Origin: Dendrobium chrysotoxum
Taxonomy: Eukaryota; Streptophyta; Magnoliopsida; Asparagales; Orchidaceae
Length of the DNA stretch: 64,000 bases
NCBI GenBank assembly: GCA_019925795.1
Contig: CM034298.1
Span: 52,602,365 to 52,666,364 of the forward strand
Direction of reading: 5' to 3'
A program made the position numbers and the translations under genes. A model generated the notes under the pieces. That model was not told the DNA's origin, searched no databases, and saw only the letters and a program-made list of their open reading frames with translations. Shown piece after piece: positions 9,301-21,807 of the stretch (the first letter of the stretch is position 1; every line of letters starts with the position of its first letter).

Positions 9301-9869
9301 AATTTGCAACCAACCAAATGCAAATCCACTAAACTATTATAAAAAATCATGGAATTGAACTCTGATAAGCATCTATGTGTTAAAGTCGAGCCTCCCACTT
9401 TTTCAGATGCATAACAATAGCAGTTGAAATCCCCTATAAGAATCCAAGGGATATCTAGATCAAGAGCAATCTGTCTAATAAGAGCCCAAAGGGCCGAATG
9501 TTTAGCACCATTATTTGAGGCGTAAATGACAAAGAGTTGAAACGGAGGGAGACTTCCAACAATGATAGAGCTGGAAATGAGCTGAGCATAGATGTGAGCA
9601 GGGTGAAAATGCACCTTATTGGCATTCTATTTAACCCATATACGGCCCGAAGAAGAGAAATCAAAGTTGTTGTAGCTATTCTTGAAGGTGAAAACATAAT
9701 GAGAAGCTTCAAAAAATGGGTATTGAAGAGAAGGGGAGTGAATCCTAGTCTCCAAAATACCCAACATATCCAATTTAAAAGATGCAATCAAATGTTTGCA
9801 ACACAAAACTTTATCAGGGTGGTTAAACCCCCTGATATTCCATGCCGCAATGGACGGTAAAGACATCAA
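6344..9869 (-). pseudogene. LINE ORF2: endonuclease, reverse transcriptase, zf-RVT
   Basis: Reading from 9869 downward: apurinic-type endonuclease with AAWNIRG, ETRI, IGDFN and CSDHSPI; reverse transcriptase with APGSDGY, FRPIALCN, AKLDIRKAFD, GLRQGCPLSPYL and the catalytic box as YAND instead of YADD; C-terminal zf-RVT with CDLCHSYPESASHLFFEC. 9869-6552 is one reading frame broken only by three stop codons (9627-9629, 8787-8789, 8043-8045), with no frameshift. A shift near 6540 moves the last part (YYIWKEINDRRF, to 6344) to another frame. Stops plus the lost catalytic Asp make it inactive. It would have copied LINE RNA at nicked DNA. Confidence 0.9.
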
Positions 9870-9936
9870 GATAAAGGATGAGGAGGAGGCTTTTTGCCAT
9901 GCTTCCCCCTAGTAGACTTTTTAGATGTGCCAGAAC

Positions 9937-11277
9937 TTAATACCTATTGGAGCATTCCCTTAGAATTTTGATTTGTTGCTGCCGAAGCAACAAAATCAGA
10001 AGATTCTGACAGCTTGTTTGTCTCCTCCTGTTGTTGTGAAATTTCAAATTTATTGGGGGAGAGAAAGCTTGGAGGCCAGGGCACATCTTGATTGTGCAAA
10101 TTGCTAATTGAAGAGGAATCCTCTTATGTGGGAAATTAAGGTTAGGTATGTTGGAGGGACCGGCCACGGAAACAGCAAACTCGGTAGTGGAAGAGGAAGG
10201 ATCGGGTTCAGAAGGGTTGTTGAGTTCAGAATGCAAAGGAGGAGGAGAGTGTGGTTAATAGTGAAGTGGTTTTCCACTAGAGTTGGTTGGAGGTGCCTTT
10301 TGCGGATTGAGAGTGGTTGAAGGGGGATTACTGGTGATTGTTCCATGAGTTGGGCTATGATTATGGCTAGACTGTCAGATATACAAATTTGGGGTGCGAC
10401 GGTTTCTCATCTTTCTACGGAAGCTCCTGCCTCTATTGGGATGCTCCTTAGATACAACAGTAGAAGGGTTGCATGGCTCACCATTTGAGGTATCAGGTTT
10501 GGATGGGCATAGAGATGAATAGTGAACTAATGATTTACAATGCTCACAAGGAGTAGGCCTCCATTCATACTGCACCTTCAAACGAACAACATCACCATCG
10601 AGAGCCAGATAGGTAGCCTCACTGTCAACTAGCACACATACCTTGGCAAATGTAAGACGGGTCTTTTGAGTTGTCAAGGTGTCAGCAGCCAGAGGAACCC
10701 CGACTTTGCTCGTGATTCTGGATATACCCTTCGAGTTCCAGCAAGCCAGTGGGAGATCATAAATTTTGATCCAAATCAGAATAGAGGAAACATTTTCTCT
10801 CTTTGGTCTAAATCTAGGATGCCATTTTTGGAGGATAAATGGCTCACCTAATAGGAACTAGACACCTCTGGACCACACCATATCAAAGTCCTCTGAGTAG
10901 GAGAACCGGAGCAGGAAAAAACCATCGCTTAGAGAAAGCAATTGAAGCGATCCTTTGAGAGACCAAGTTTTTTTGATGGCTCCTAGCAATGCCTCATAGA
11001 ATGGCCTTTGGCCAATGGAGTAACCGACCAAGCATAAGCCCCAGTCTTCAGCGCCTTTGGCCAATTTTTCACTGGAAAAAGGAATGGTTTTCAGTTTATA
11101 GGGGTAGAAGGAAAGATGAAGGTCTTTTGGAGAAGGGTCTTTGGGAGCAAAGATTTGTTTCCAAATACGAAGCGGAGAAGAAGACGCTCCGCCAGAAGAG
11201 GAAATAAGAGGGGGGAAATCAGAAGGGAGAAGCGAGGATGCCATAATGCAGTGGTGGAGGAAGCGGTCCTCCGGCAA
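9937..11277 (-). pseudogene. LINE ORF1: DUF4283-like RNA-binding protein with zinc knuckle
   Basis: The probable start is the Met at 11241 (MASSLLPSDFPPL), a common plant LINE ORF1 opening. DUF4283-like sequence follows (WSLKGSLQLLSLSDGFFLLRF), then an in-frame TAG at 10858-10860, then the same frame goes on through GEPFILQKWHPRF, IWIKIYDLPL, TRLTFAKVCVLVD and a CCHC-type knuckle (CEHCKSLVHYSSLCP) to a stop at 10375. Beyond that (9937-10374) the C-terminal part is scattered over several frames. ORF1 proteins coat LINE RNA. It is non-functional as read. Confidence 0.75.
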
Positions 11278-11345
11278 AGCCGGAGCAGGCAGAAGATGGC
11301 GGGAACAAAGCAGCGGGTGGGAGAGGGAAAAAAACCCTAGTAAAG

Positions 11346-11578
11346 CTCTCTAATATTGAATTTCTCTTACTTACATGGTATATGAACTTGTGATTCAGAG
11401 CTGGATTGATCGAACCATCAACCTTCTTTATAGTATCTTCTTGCCACTCGATGCTTTTAGTAAGCCCCTCAATTGATCCCTTCCAATGCTAATAGGAAAT
11501 GTGATTATTGATGTTATTATTATTATTATTATTAATTTAGGTTAGAATGCATTCTCCATCCCTTCCAATGTTGGTAGT
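11346..11578 (+). other. Unit 1 sliver and short unassigned segment
   Basis: About 40 bp (TATTGAATTTCTCTTACTTA...) matches the unit sequence downstream of ferredoxins 2 and 3. The rest up to 11578 has no match I can see in the window and includes an (ATT)n run near 11514-11535. The words CCCTTCCAATG occur twice, about 80 bp apart (11480, 11560). No gene. Confidence 0.5.
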
Positions 11579-13120
11579 GTCACACCCCAGGTCCATAAGG
11601 CGATACACTCCAACAACACGGGATGCTATGAAGGGATAGAAAGATCTGTTTTGTATTTATAAAGAGAAACATGCATATGCAAGTGATACAAAAGGATATC
11701 TATACATCAGAGTAAATAGAGGAAGTGAATACAATAAATAATTCATTAATAAAATGAAAATAACTATTACATCCAAATAACAATAGTTCTAATACAAGTC
11801 AAAAGGAATGTAAATAGAATACATAACAAGAAAGAAATTACCCAACCCTTATAATCAAAAGCATAATAAGCTATTACAAAATATAAAATATCAAAAATAG
11901 ACTACTGTTGATAACTATAATCATGAGGTGATGGTCTACTAAATACTTCTGCATGACTTACTATAAAAAAGAGACAACTTATGAGTTTCATAAATCAAAC
12001 TCAGCAAGTAACTTCTATCTATAAAAGTATAAACGACAAATGTGTGGGGCATGAAAGGATGGAAGTAATAACCTATAGTCACCAAATCAAATAATAATGA
12101 CACATGTCATATTTCCTACAACAAAATTCTAATATGCTAATGTTATTAATGTATATGCCAAACTACTATCAATACAAATCATTTTTATATTTATAAATGC
12201 AATCACACTAGCTATCATCATACCTCAAAATGATGTATTGGCCATTATTATTTTCAATTCATATCCACTTATATTTTCTTATATTTATACATATATATTT
12301 ATTGTCAGTTTATCATATACTTATCACTGAGAAGATAAACAATAATCCAAGGAATTTCAATGACTTCCTATTGAGTCATCACTCTAGAGGTCCGTCGGCC
12401 CCAGCTAGCCAAAATTTGATAAGGTTCTACTGACATATACCCAATCATATAGTACAAGTGCTTTTATAAATAACAAACATAAATTATCTAAATCAACATG
12501 CAAATAACAAAGTATAAAACCAACATGATTTATAACATTAGTACCATTTACTACAATAAATAAAATTGATATGATTTGTCAATATAATATTTATTGTATT
12601 CAAATAAGAGCAGCATGAAAATATAAAAATTGATATACAAGAGATTATGCAAAATACATCAAAAATATTCTATTTATGAAACTTGCTAATTCATGATGAT
12701 TATAAGCATAAAATAAAAGAATTTGCAATAAAATGACTGACAGTAAAATTAGTTTCTAAAAACCTATTACAAATAGAATGAATTTATGGCCTTTACGATG
12801 AAGGGTACTTTTACACCAAAATAAATAACTATTATTTACCTCTATATAAGTTACACGAAAAAAATCCAATCTTACTAGATAATCAACTAATAGAGCTACA
12901 AGAAAAATTACTCAAAGGTCCTACAAATAGGGATACCAAACAATTAGAAGGATGTACTTTAAAGCCTAACAATAAACATTTTAATAAATATTTAGTCACA
13001 TCAAAAACATCAAATCAATTATTAATTATTGTGATCTAATTTATGACCTACAAAGACACTCTACGTAGACCAAAACTAAAAAAAACACATAAAAAATTTT
13101 AGATGAATAACATATCTAAA

Positions 13121-13155
<35 letters not shown>

Positions 13156-13630
13156 ATCAAATTAAGCATCAAACTTTAATAAGACCTCATCCTAAAGCAA
13201 GTTAAAATTCATTATAATAATATATTAAGGCAACACCAAATCAATTCCAATAAAAAGATTACAAAAGAGAACATTCATTTATATATCTTAGGAACAAATA
13301 GGAAGAAAGGAGGAAGAAGAGGAGAAAAGGAGAGAAAGTTTGAACTCATAATTGGATGAGGAGATTACTCTAGTCTACCATTACGAGAAAGAAGTGAAGA
13401 GAGCGGAGAAGGGAGGATTTTGGCTGGTGTTATAAGAGAGAAAAGGGGAATAGAATGATGCCCTAGATTATATTTCACTTTATATGGTGAAAGGAAGGCA
13501 ACAAGGTAGAAGAATCCTTCGAATAGGGAAAGAAATCATGATTGGAGAGAAAGAGATAGGATCACGGTCTACCTGATTTAGTCATGTGCGACACTACTGG
13601 CGTGCAAAAAAGAGAGCAGGAAGGGTCAAC
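11579..13630 (-). repeat. LTR-like block, probable gypsy LTR interrupted by the next element
   Basis: Opens TGTCACACCCCAGG, as gypsy LTRs do in this orientation, and carries two landmarks of the gypsy LTRs here: an 'AAACTCAGCAAGTAAC' segment near 11996 and GTCCGTCGGCCCCA near 12391 (compare 14610, 22361 and 26453). It also holds a (TA)n run (about 13123-13152) and purine-rich DNA at 13290-13460. Its end is not visible; the gypsy element at 13631 interrupts it and 23219-23285 may be its continuation. No coding frame. Confidence 0.45.
13123..13152. repeat. (TA)n microsatellite
   Basis: About 15 TA units within the LTR-like block. Other short TA runs lie near 5119-5141 and 49343-49363. Confidence 0.9.
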
Positions 13631-15697
13631 TGTGATGCTCCAGAATTTAATTTGGAAAAATTATTCTGTTATCTTTTAATAAATAACAACTAGAGCTACC
13701 TAATTCCTTTTATCAATAAAAATATAAGCTTAAATAAACTATCGATCAAATCATCAATTTCTACATCTGTATTCATTTCTCCAAAAATTATATACACTAC
13801 TTAGAATCTATACAATCATAACATATCTATTCTGCCCCGAGTATAAACAAATAGGTTAAAAAAAGAACCTAAACTTGAAGGATTTTGATCAATCTCACAC
13901 TCTTGCTCCCTTGTCCTAACCTGAAATCATTTAACCACGTCTAATGAGCTAAAGAGTGTACGTAGGAAGTAACCAAATTTTATAACTGAACATAAATCAC
14001 AAAAAATAAGTAATATGCATGTCAGCGATCAAATTATAGCATTAGCATTCATAGGATTATTGAATCAGTACAAAATAGTAAAACTCACATGCTGTAGCAG
14101 TAAAATCTATTATATAAAATGGTAAAACCAAAGCATCAGTAAAGATTATCAAAATCATATAAATGTAGTAAAATTATATATGAGTGTACACATACTATCC
14201 AGTTATTTTATATTGATATCAAATTATATTATGTGCTTAATATGTCACATACTTAGTATTAATACAATGAATTTATAGTATCAAATAGTATTGGTATCTA
14301 GATCGATAACAGTAATAGACCAATGGTAGGAGCAGTAAAAAAATATACTAACAGTAAATTCGTGTATTAACAATAAATCATTATAGTAATACAAACAATG
14401 CCTCAATAATATAAATTTTAGTAGTCACACTAAACAAGTAAGAAGTTCTGGCAATCAAGGTGTTTTTTATTAATCAGTAATCGGTAGTCGATAACTATTG
14501 CGAGTTGTCATTCTTTACTCATCAATATAGTAATAACTTCTTATAACTCCCAATCAGTATCATGTGAATCAGTAGATGATAATACCAAATTACAGTATTT
14601 AAAGGAAAGTCCGTCGTCTCACTACCCTATATAGATCAATCAATCTCCAACCAACAGGTCAACCAATATTTACTTATCTTTTACACACACATATTATTTT
14701 CAACGCACTATAATAGTAATAGCAATATATCGACATTCATTACCAATACATTGTAACAAATAAAGCATAACTAAAAAATGTGCCAATATGTCCTAATGGT
14801 AGGCATTAGAAAATCTTGCTGAATAGAAATTTATATTTTTAATAATTAACCATATTACCAAAAATTGTATATAATAATATTCAGAAGTTTTAATTGAACT
14901 AAAACACTATTTTTAGATGTCAAAGAAAAGTTTTGAATTGGTAAAAATCATTACTTTTTTAAAATCACCCGGTGAGAAATTCCAAGTAAATACTCAAAAT
15001 ATTTATAACCGTAATTTCTATCACATATAAAAAGTTACATGATAAAAGTTTTACTAATACAAAATTATCATCATTTTTTATAATAAAAATAAAAATGTGA
15101 TTAAAAAAATCTTAACTACAAAAAATCCTTGAAACCAAAAATAGGGTGATGATTCATTACAACAAGATGAGCAAATTTTCTAGCAAGGTCGATGGACAAA
15201 AATTACTCTACGACCTCCAAACTCAAGCTTCTCTTTTCTCTCTCATCCCTTTTCTCTCTAAATTTCCCTAAGTCCTCTATGTTAGTTAATTTTAAGATAG
15301 AAATGGATTTTATGTTAATGACTTGGGATATTTGTAATAAAAAAATAATAATATTTAACTATAATTATATATTTTAATTAATTTTTAATATAAAATTCAT
15401 ATAAATCCTATTAGGGCTTTAAAAATTATAGTAAAATATCCATAAAATAACCTAATTTATATAGAAAATAATGGTGAAATTAGTTTGCAAAACAGACACC
15501 TGACAATCCCCAAATCCCTACTTATACTAGCAGGTGTCAATTTCTTAAGAATTTATACCAATGCCAAAAAATTATAGAAAAATTAATGTAATTAAAATAT
15601 TATAATATCTATGTTATGCCAAAGCTAGTTTATGATTTGGACTTATAATGACTCTTAAAAAAATATATTTGGTAAAGTCAAAATACGGGCTATTACA
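13631..15697 (-). repeat. 3' LTR of the gypsy element, 2067 bp
   Basis: On the + strand it runs from TGTGATGCTCCAG to GGGCTATTACA. It aligns along its length with the split LTR at 17090-23218, for example AACTAGAGCTACCTA (13688) with AACCAGAGCTACCTA (17148), and GAGTGTACACATA (14182) with GAGTGTACACATA (21932). AT-rich, non-coding. The frame at 15192-15377 is chance. Confidence 0.85.
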
Positions 15698-15713
15698 ATC
15701 TACCCGCCTTAAA
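15698..15713 (-). other. Polypurine tract of the gypsy element
   Basis: Minus strand TTTAAGGCGGGTAGAT lies directly before TGTAATAGCCCG, the LTR start. The preceding minus-strand GAAGATGATATTTTTTTAA is typical of the 3' end of gypsy pol regions. Confidence 0.65.
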
Positions 15714-16059
15714 AAAATATCATCTTCGATATTTCTCTTAAGGATTCAAGTACAAAATTAATATAAATCAAATTCAGATAATCAAAACTCAAATCAAAGC
15801 TCATAAAGAATCATATAATCATATAGTTCATTCTATCACATATTTGCATGATATAATATGTCATGTAATCATTTAAATAAATGTCTTACTAGTAAAACTT
15901 TTTGGTTGTTATTGATCTTTCAAATACTATATGTTGTACACATGTGGCATCACTAGAGTAGGTGTAATTAACTATGGTGAAACAATCTCTCTCTGACTAC
16001 CACTGATAGCTCTGTTGGTTGATCTTTCACTATATACTCTTGACCCTACAGTCTTCTAT

Positions 16060-16733
16060 TTAGACTGTACATCACTAAAATCAATCCTTCCTCTAAATCC
16101 CCTCTGAGGACAATCTGCTACCTTATATCCTTGCTTTCCACAACAAAAATATTGCCCCGTTAACAAGTAGCATTGATCCGAATATGGTTGACCATAATAA
16201 ATACACTCATCATAACCATCGATAAATGCTATCAATCAAGATGCCCTCAAATCACTATAACAAATTTTGTTATCAATGTCTTTATCTTTATCCCTACTTG
16301 CTTCATCTCCATTCCTCATACTACTGACATTATATTTAGAGCCCTGCAGAAATCTGAAGCACTTTTCTTCAGCAATAGGGATCAAGTGAGGAGCATACCT
16401 AGCAAGAACAGTAAACTCGACCTCATAATACATCACTATCTTATATCTTTGCTCCAACTTGATAAAAGCTTCATTCATCTATCGTCAAACTAATAGAGGT
16501 ACAAACCACATCCTAAACACTGTAATGAACTCATACCAAGGGATCTCAGTATTGGTCTTCCCATGAAATTTCTCTCTCTTTTGTCCAACCAACCATCTCT
16601 TTGCCTCTCCTTCAAATAGAAACATAACTAATGGTACCTTCCTACTATTCAGACACTCCATGCTTTCAAAGATCTTCTTTATCCTTAAAAGCCAGTCTTC
16701 TATAGTCTGAGGTCCTATAGCTCTTTTAAACAA
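16060..16733 (-). pseudogene. Ty3/gypsy Gag remnant (capsid part and zinc knuckle)
   Basis: 16733-16485 reads EDWLLRIKKIFESMEC...VMFLFEGEAKRWLVGQ, the front of the plant Retrotrans_gag domain. After a break it continues at 16478-16236 with MNEAFIKLEQRYKIVMYYEVEFTVLARYAPHLIPIAEEKCFRFLQG in the standard order. Downstream (about 16108-16150) CCGKQGYKVADCP is a CCHC-type knuckle with Tyr in the His position. Several stops separate the blocks. It would have packaged element RNA; now dead. Confidence 0.85.
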
Positions 16734-17069
16734 TAAAGGCTTCAGCTTATAAAATATTTGTAAGTGCTTATCTCACTCTTCTTCTTTACTTCAAGCTGGC
16801 TTACTATGTGCATCCCCCATTACCTATACTATAATAGTAGCCAAATATATCACACTATCTAATAGAACTACAGCTGCACTATATTGCTCATTGGTTAAAT
16901 CTTGCCCTAACAGATCAATTATAATTATTCACTTTTATATGATTATATCTGATCTGAATAATTCATACATGCAATCAATTATGTGTACAAAATAATACAC
17001 CTTAATCTATCTAATCTACTCAACTCTCCATCAATTCTTACAACTTTGGTACAAATTAACTCTTCTAAC
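16734..17069 (-). other. 5' leader of the gypsy element, no gene
   Basis: Lies between the primer site and gag. AT-rich, with no conserved frame seen. Confidence 0.5.
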
Positions 17070-17087
17070 AACTATGCTTTGATACCA
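17070..17087 (-). other. Primer binding site, tRNA-iMet type
   Basis: Minus strand TGGTATCAAAGCATAGTT follows the end of the 5' LTR after 2 bases. It matches the usual plant initiator tRNA-Met primer site TGGTATCAGAGC with one change. Confidence 0.85.
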
Positions 17088-17089
17088 AT

Positions 17090-17610
17090 TATGATGCCAT
17101 AGAATCTAATTTAGAAGAATTATTCTTTTTTCTTTTAATAAATAACAACCAGAGCTACCTATTTTTTTATTAATATAAATACCAATGGAAATAAACTATT
17201 GATCAAATCAGCAATATCTAAATATGTAATCATTTCTCTAAAAATTATATACACTACTCAAAATCTATATAATTATAACATATCTATCATGCCCTAAGTT
17301 TAAAAGAATAACTAAAATAATAAGAACTTAAACCTAAAGGATCTTGGTTAATCTCACACTACTACTCTGTTGCCCTGACCTGAAATTATATTACCATTGA
17401 TAATGAGCTCAAGAGCCCAACAAGTAATCAAATCCTATAATTAAACTCAAAGTATAGTAAATGAGTAATATACATATTAGATGTCAAATCATAACATTAA
17501 CATTCACATAATCAATAAATTAGGGCAAAAATAGTAAACTCACATATCGTAGTAGTAGAATTTATAAACACTAAAAACAATACAGTAGAGAAATCAGTAA
17601 ACAAGTATGG
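17090..17610 (-). repeat. 5' LTR of the gypsy element, first part
   Basis: Aligns with 13631-14140 of the partner LTR. It breaks at TATGG (17606-17610), where the 4.2-kb solo LTR is inserted. The rest of this LTR is at 21808-23218. Confidence 0.8.
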
Positions 17611-20600
17611 TGTTGACCTCATTTTTGTATGAGGTCACTAGGACCAATACATATCCTAGACCAGCTTAGACTCTAGGATCAATCCAAATTCTAGATCAAA
17701 CCCATAAATTTAAACCAAAATCCAAGGCTAAAGGGCTCTGTCCTGAAAACCCGTTTCCAAGGATTTTTCAAATATTTCAAATCCCAAGGAAATAACATCT
17801 AATTCAGAGTCTATCAATTGAACATTAATAAGACATGTCTCTAGATTCTATCCTCCAAATTTGAACTCATTCTGAGATCAATAACCTCAGAAATTGGATT
17901 GAAATTCAAAGGCTGTAAAACCTTTAAATATTTATGGCCTATACCACTGGACCTGTTACCTAGTAGATTTTAATCTTGGAGCCCTCTCCAAACCCTTTGA
18001 TCATATACATTCCTTCAATTATGACTTGTTAAGCTTTAAATTATATTTTGATGAATTCAGTTTGACCCCTAGTTGATCAGGGGTCAAAATGACCAAAATG
18101 CCTCTTAAGGAGAATTTTGAGGTTTCTTGAAATTTCAATACAATCTTTTTAAACCAAACATGGGAATCTTCTCCAATGCATTCTAAATATCATTAGAAAT
18201 GCATTGGACCCAAACTCTAGCCCTTGGTCAACCCGATTGACCAAGTCAACCTAGGTTGACCAAATAACCCTTTAAGGGTTAAATGAGTCAACTCAACATT
18301 TAGGCCCAAATCAAATCATTTGAACCCTCAAATACATTCCAAAAGATATCCTAATCATGATCCAAATGTTTCCAAATTTTAATTTGGATTAAATCCTAGT
18401 TAGTTTGGTTAAATCACCAAGTCAACTCAACTAAATTTAGTCAAACTTCCTTTTACACATATATTCACATTCAAATTTTTCTTCCATGGCCTTGAACCTC
18501 TTCAATACTACCCCAACCAATTAACATGAACATTTGACTGCCACCTCATCAGTCAAAGTCATGGTTGACTGGTCAAACTAGTCAACAAAGTTAATGGGGA
18601 TTAGAATGGTCAAACTTGGTCAAAATCCATCTTAAGATTAATTCTTTCTAATCCAAACCTATCCATGCATTTTTTTGGCTGAAAGGGACACTTGGCAGCA
18701 ACTCAAAGATTTCATCTCTTGGTCATTAAGGCTAGGTAATCATGAGAAGCTAGGGATAATGGCCTATTTAACTCCAAGCTTTGGATTTTTGCTCTCTCAT
18801 CCAAAACCTTCAATCCCAGCACTCTCCAGCTCTTGTAAAGGAGAACTTAGCCCCTCCATCTATAAATAAAGCTCCCACAGCCTTTAGAATGGTTGTTGCA
18901 AGCCTAAGGATCCAAATTTGAGAAGAGAGAGAGAGAGAAGGAGAGAGAAACGATAATTATGTAGCAGATCTCATTTGGGTTAACTCTAGTTCAAAATTTA
19001 ACCAAAATTTTAAACCTTCATAACTAAATATAGAAAAATCTAAATTTAGCATACTTACAGTCTAACTGATCGTATTAATGTTTAATATTTTATAAAAATG
19101 CTAAATTTCCAGAAATCAAGCTTAATGAAAAAATTATTATTTTTAACCCCTTTAATTAAATGAATTAAATAATTCAAATAATTTCATAAAATTAAATATT
19201 TAGTTTTAAAATCCAAAAAATATTTAATAATTTTTAACGCTTAAAATCAGTAATCAACCATTCTTAATTAAAATTTAATAATTTTTAAACCTTAAATAAA
19301 ATCAAATCACTTAAACATACCGGAAACTACTCGGTAACCCAGGCCTACGAGGCTATTAAATTAGCCCCAAGAAAGGTGAAATAAACTTCACGGCCTCGGT
19401 GAGCAATAAAGGTAGTATCCACCAAATAATTTAAATCAATCTTAAAATCAACATTAAATTATTAAGACTTAAATTTTAATTAAAATCTCCCTTAAAGCCT
19501 TTAAACCAATCAGAACTTCAAACAATTTTAACTAACGATCCTACTTAGGACATATCAAACCCACACAACCTACATCACACACGTTAGATGGTTTGCTAGG
19601 GCACCACTTCTAGATCTAGGCTGGGCTAGTGTTTACTTTTCTGCTGTGTGATGGGTTTTTCGAGCTTTCACTGCATGATAGTTATTAAGATTAAATAATT
19701 GCTGTGATTGTTTACTTACTGTACTCTGTGATGTTATTGATTATGTGTTAGACTTACCCTTAGGTTAGGGGCGATTAAATGCTGATACAATCTTATGCAG
19801 GTGGTCATGCTCATATAAAGCATTTAAAATAAAAAGGGGGCAAATTATAAATATTCAATTGCTATAGGTGCTTCAGAATGCTAAGTCCCCCTTTTAAATT
19901 AAAAGGGCATGGCCAAATGTGACTAGTTTGAGCATTTTAATTTCAATATATAACTTCTTGAGATATGATTTCAAATTATAAACTGCTTAGTTATGAAGGT
20001 TTAAAGTTTTGGTTAAAATTAAGTATACCACTTAATTGTACCTCTTTCAAGGGGAAGTTTCTTTTCATTTGGATATCCAAAACCAAAAATCCAAGGAGCC
20101 TTCAACAGAATGAAGAAGTGAAGAATGAGAAGACCCATTCTCAAAGTCACTTGAGTTTTAGGGATAGAATCCGGGCTGTTGTCAGTGGTACCCGGCCACT
20201 TTACTTTCTACAGACCCTGGGTTGTACAATTAAGTGGCCCTTGCCAGAATTTTAATTTAATTGATTTAATTTAATGATTGATTGATGTTGATTGCGATTA
20301 AGATTTACCTACTTTTATTAGTTTTTTTGGCGATCTTGCATATCGTATTTGATTTAGCCTGGAATCCGATCGGAGGCTCGTGAGGGTACGGTCAAACTAT
20401 TTCTACTTTAATTAAAATTAAAAACTTTAGGATCAGATAAAAACTCTAACGCCTTTAAGAAGTAAGCCCGGACTCGCCGGGGTTTTTTCATGCATTCATA
20501 TTGACTTTTTTCTTCCGTGTTAGGCACCTCCCCGCCTGCGGGTTTTGGCAGACCACCTGACCTATTAGGGTGCAGTTCTGTCCAAGGAAATGTTGTGCAA

Positions 20601-21802
20601 TCTCTAGGATAAAACCTATTTTTAAGCCTACTTTTAAAACTGCTTCATTTTAATTTTAAGCATTTAATCGAGTCAACTAACATGCATCGCATTAGATACA
20701 AATTAAAAATTGAGTCTAATTTTTAATTGCATTTCTAGTTTAGGCATTTCACCCAACATAAGTCATGGGGCCACTTAGGGAACTGCTCTAGATGTCGACC
20801 CCGCTCTCCTTAAACTAATCTTAAATAGCATCCCTAACCACTCTACATCAAAGACCAGACTCATGGTTTTAAAGCACCTAGGTGGTTTAGCTGGCTCCCC
20901 AGTCCAAGCCGGGGTAAGTCCAGGTTTTGCATAACATTAGTTAGGTTCGGGCTACTGATTTTCAGTACCCAAATTTAGACTTAGGTTCTGAGGCAGGCTT
21001 AGGCTATCAGTCCTCAACTTCTGGGAATTGAATCCCAATATTATAATAAAATTAATCATTTAAATATAAATCTCTCTTTAATCAAATTTAAGCCCAACAC
21101 TTAGGATAGGTTGAGGTGTTTTTGAAGCAATTCAGAATCTTAAACACCTCATACCCTTCCTCCTTAGACTCCAGAAATAAGTGTTCAATTTTGATCCAAT
21201 ACCTATTAATATTCCAAACTTCGTTTCCTTGATATCAAAACTTTAAAATCTCAAAAAATTACTCTATACCGCTATTTTAATCGAGAGTATTCATAGAAAA
21301 TTCTAATTTCTTATGATGTAATTAACTACGAGAGCTTGTGCTCGTAGGAGATTTAGTAACCCAGAACAACAAATTTTTCAAAATTAATTTTTCAAAACCT
21401 TAATTAATTATCTTTGGGAAAATTTAAATCAATGATCATTATCATCATTTTCAAACAATCAATAATGATTAATATCTTCTTCCCTTAAGGAGATATATCA
21501 ATTATTATTAAAACTTTGATTATGAAATTAATGATAAGTTATCCATATTATTATAGTTAAATACCTGAGTGAACAATCATTTTGACCTTTCGGGGTTATA
21601 TGTAGTTCTTGCTCGAATTTGACTACGATAATTAGGATGAAATTGTAATCATGTACATTGAACCTATTAGGGAATGGTATGCTTGTCTCCTAAGATGATC
21701 TATCATTCATAATGATGCGTTCAGTTTCAGAATTAAATTCAAGAAATTAAAACGCCCAAAGATAATTAATCTTTTCAAAAGCAATATCTTTTTAACCAAA
21801 CA
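17611..21802 (+). mobile_element. Giant solo LTR (4192 bp) with perfect target duplication
   Basis: Runs from TGTTGACCTC to ACCAAACA and is flanked by TATGG on both sides (17606-17610 and 21803-21807). It interrupts a gypsy LTR whose two halves rejoin when it is removed. No polypurine tract, primer site or coding frame occurs inside. A second copy begins at 58831 with the same first 20 bases, and the two share blocks such as TAACCCAGGC...CACGGCCT (19336/63256) and the TAAGTCCCCCTTTTAAATT...AAAGGGCATGGCC hairpin (19880/63798). A short-period stretch rich in TTGACC and GGTCAAC lies at about 18210-18430. LTRs this long are known in Ogre/Tat gypsy elements; family membership is inference. Confidence 0.8.
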
Positions 21803-21807
21803 TATGG

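Larger units (their letters stand above)
6245..11345 (-). mobile_element. L1-type LINE, near full length, inactive
   Basis: Both LINE proteins are recognisable on the minus strand: ORF1 with DUF4283-like and CCHC parts (10375-11277) and ORF2 with endonuclease, reverse transcriptase and zf-RVT parts (6344-9869). Outer limits are set by where the ferredoxin 3' flank stops (6244) and resumes (about 11346-11352, TATTGAATTTCTCTTACTTA, as at 41671 and 50722). Roughly 90 bp of the unit present in units 2 and 3 is missing at the site. I see no poly(A) at the 3' (low-coordinate) end and no clear target duplication. Confidence 0.85.

Noticed and set aside
10108..11353. + strand frames over the LINE ORF1 region
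   Set aside because: Shadows of the minus-strand ORF1, which carries the recognisable DUF4283-like and CCHC sequence.
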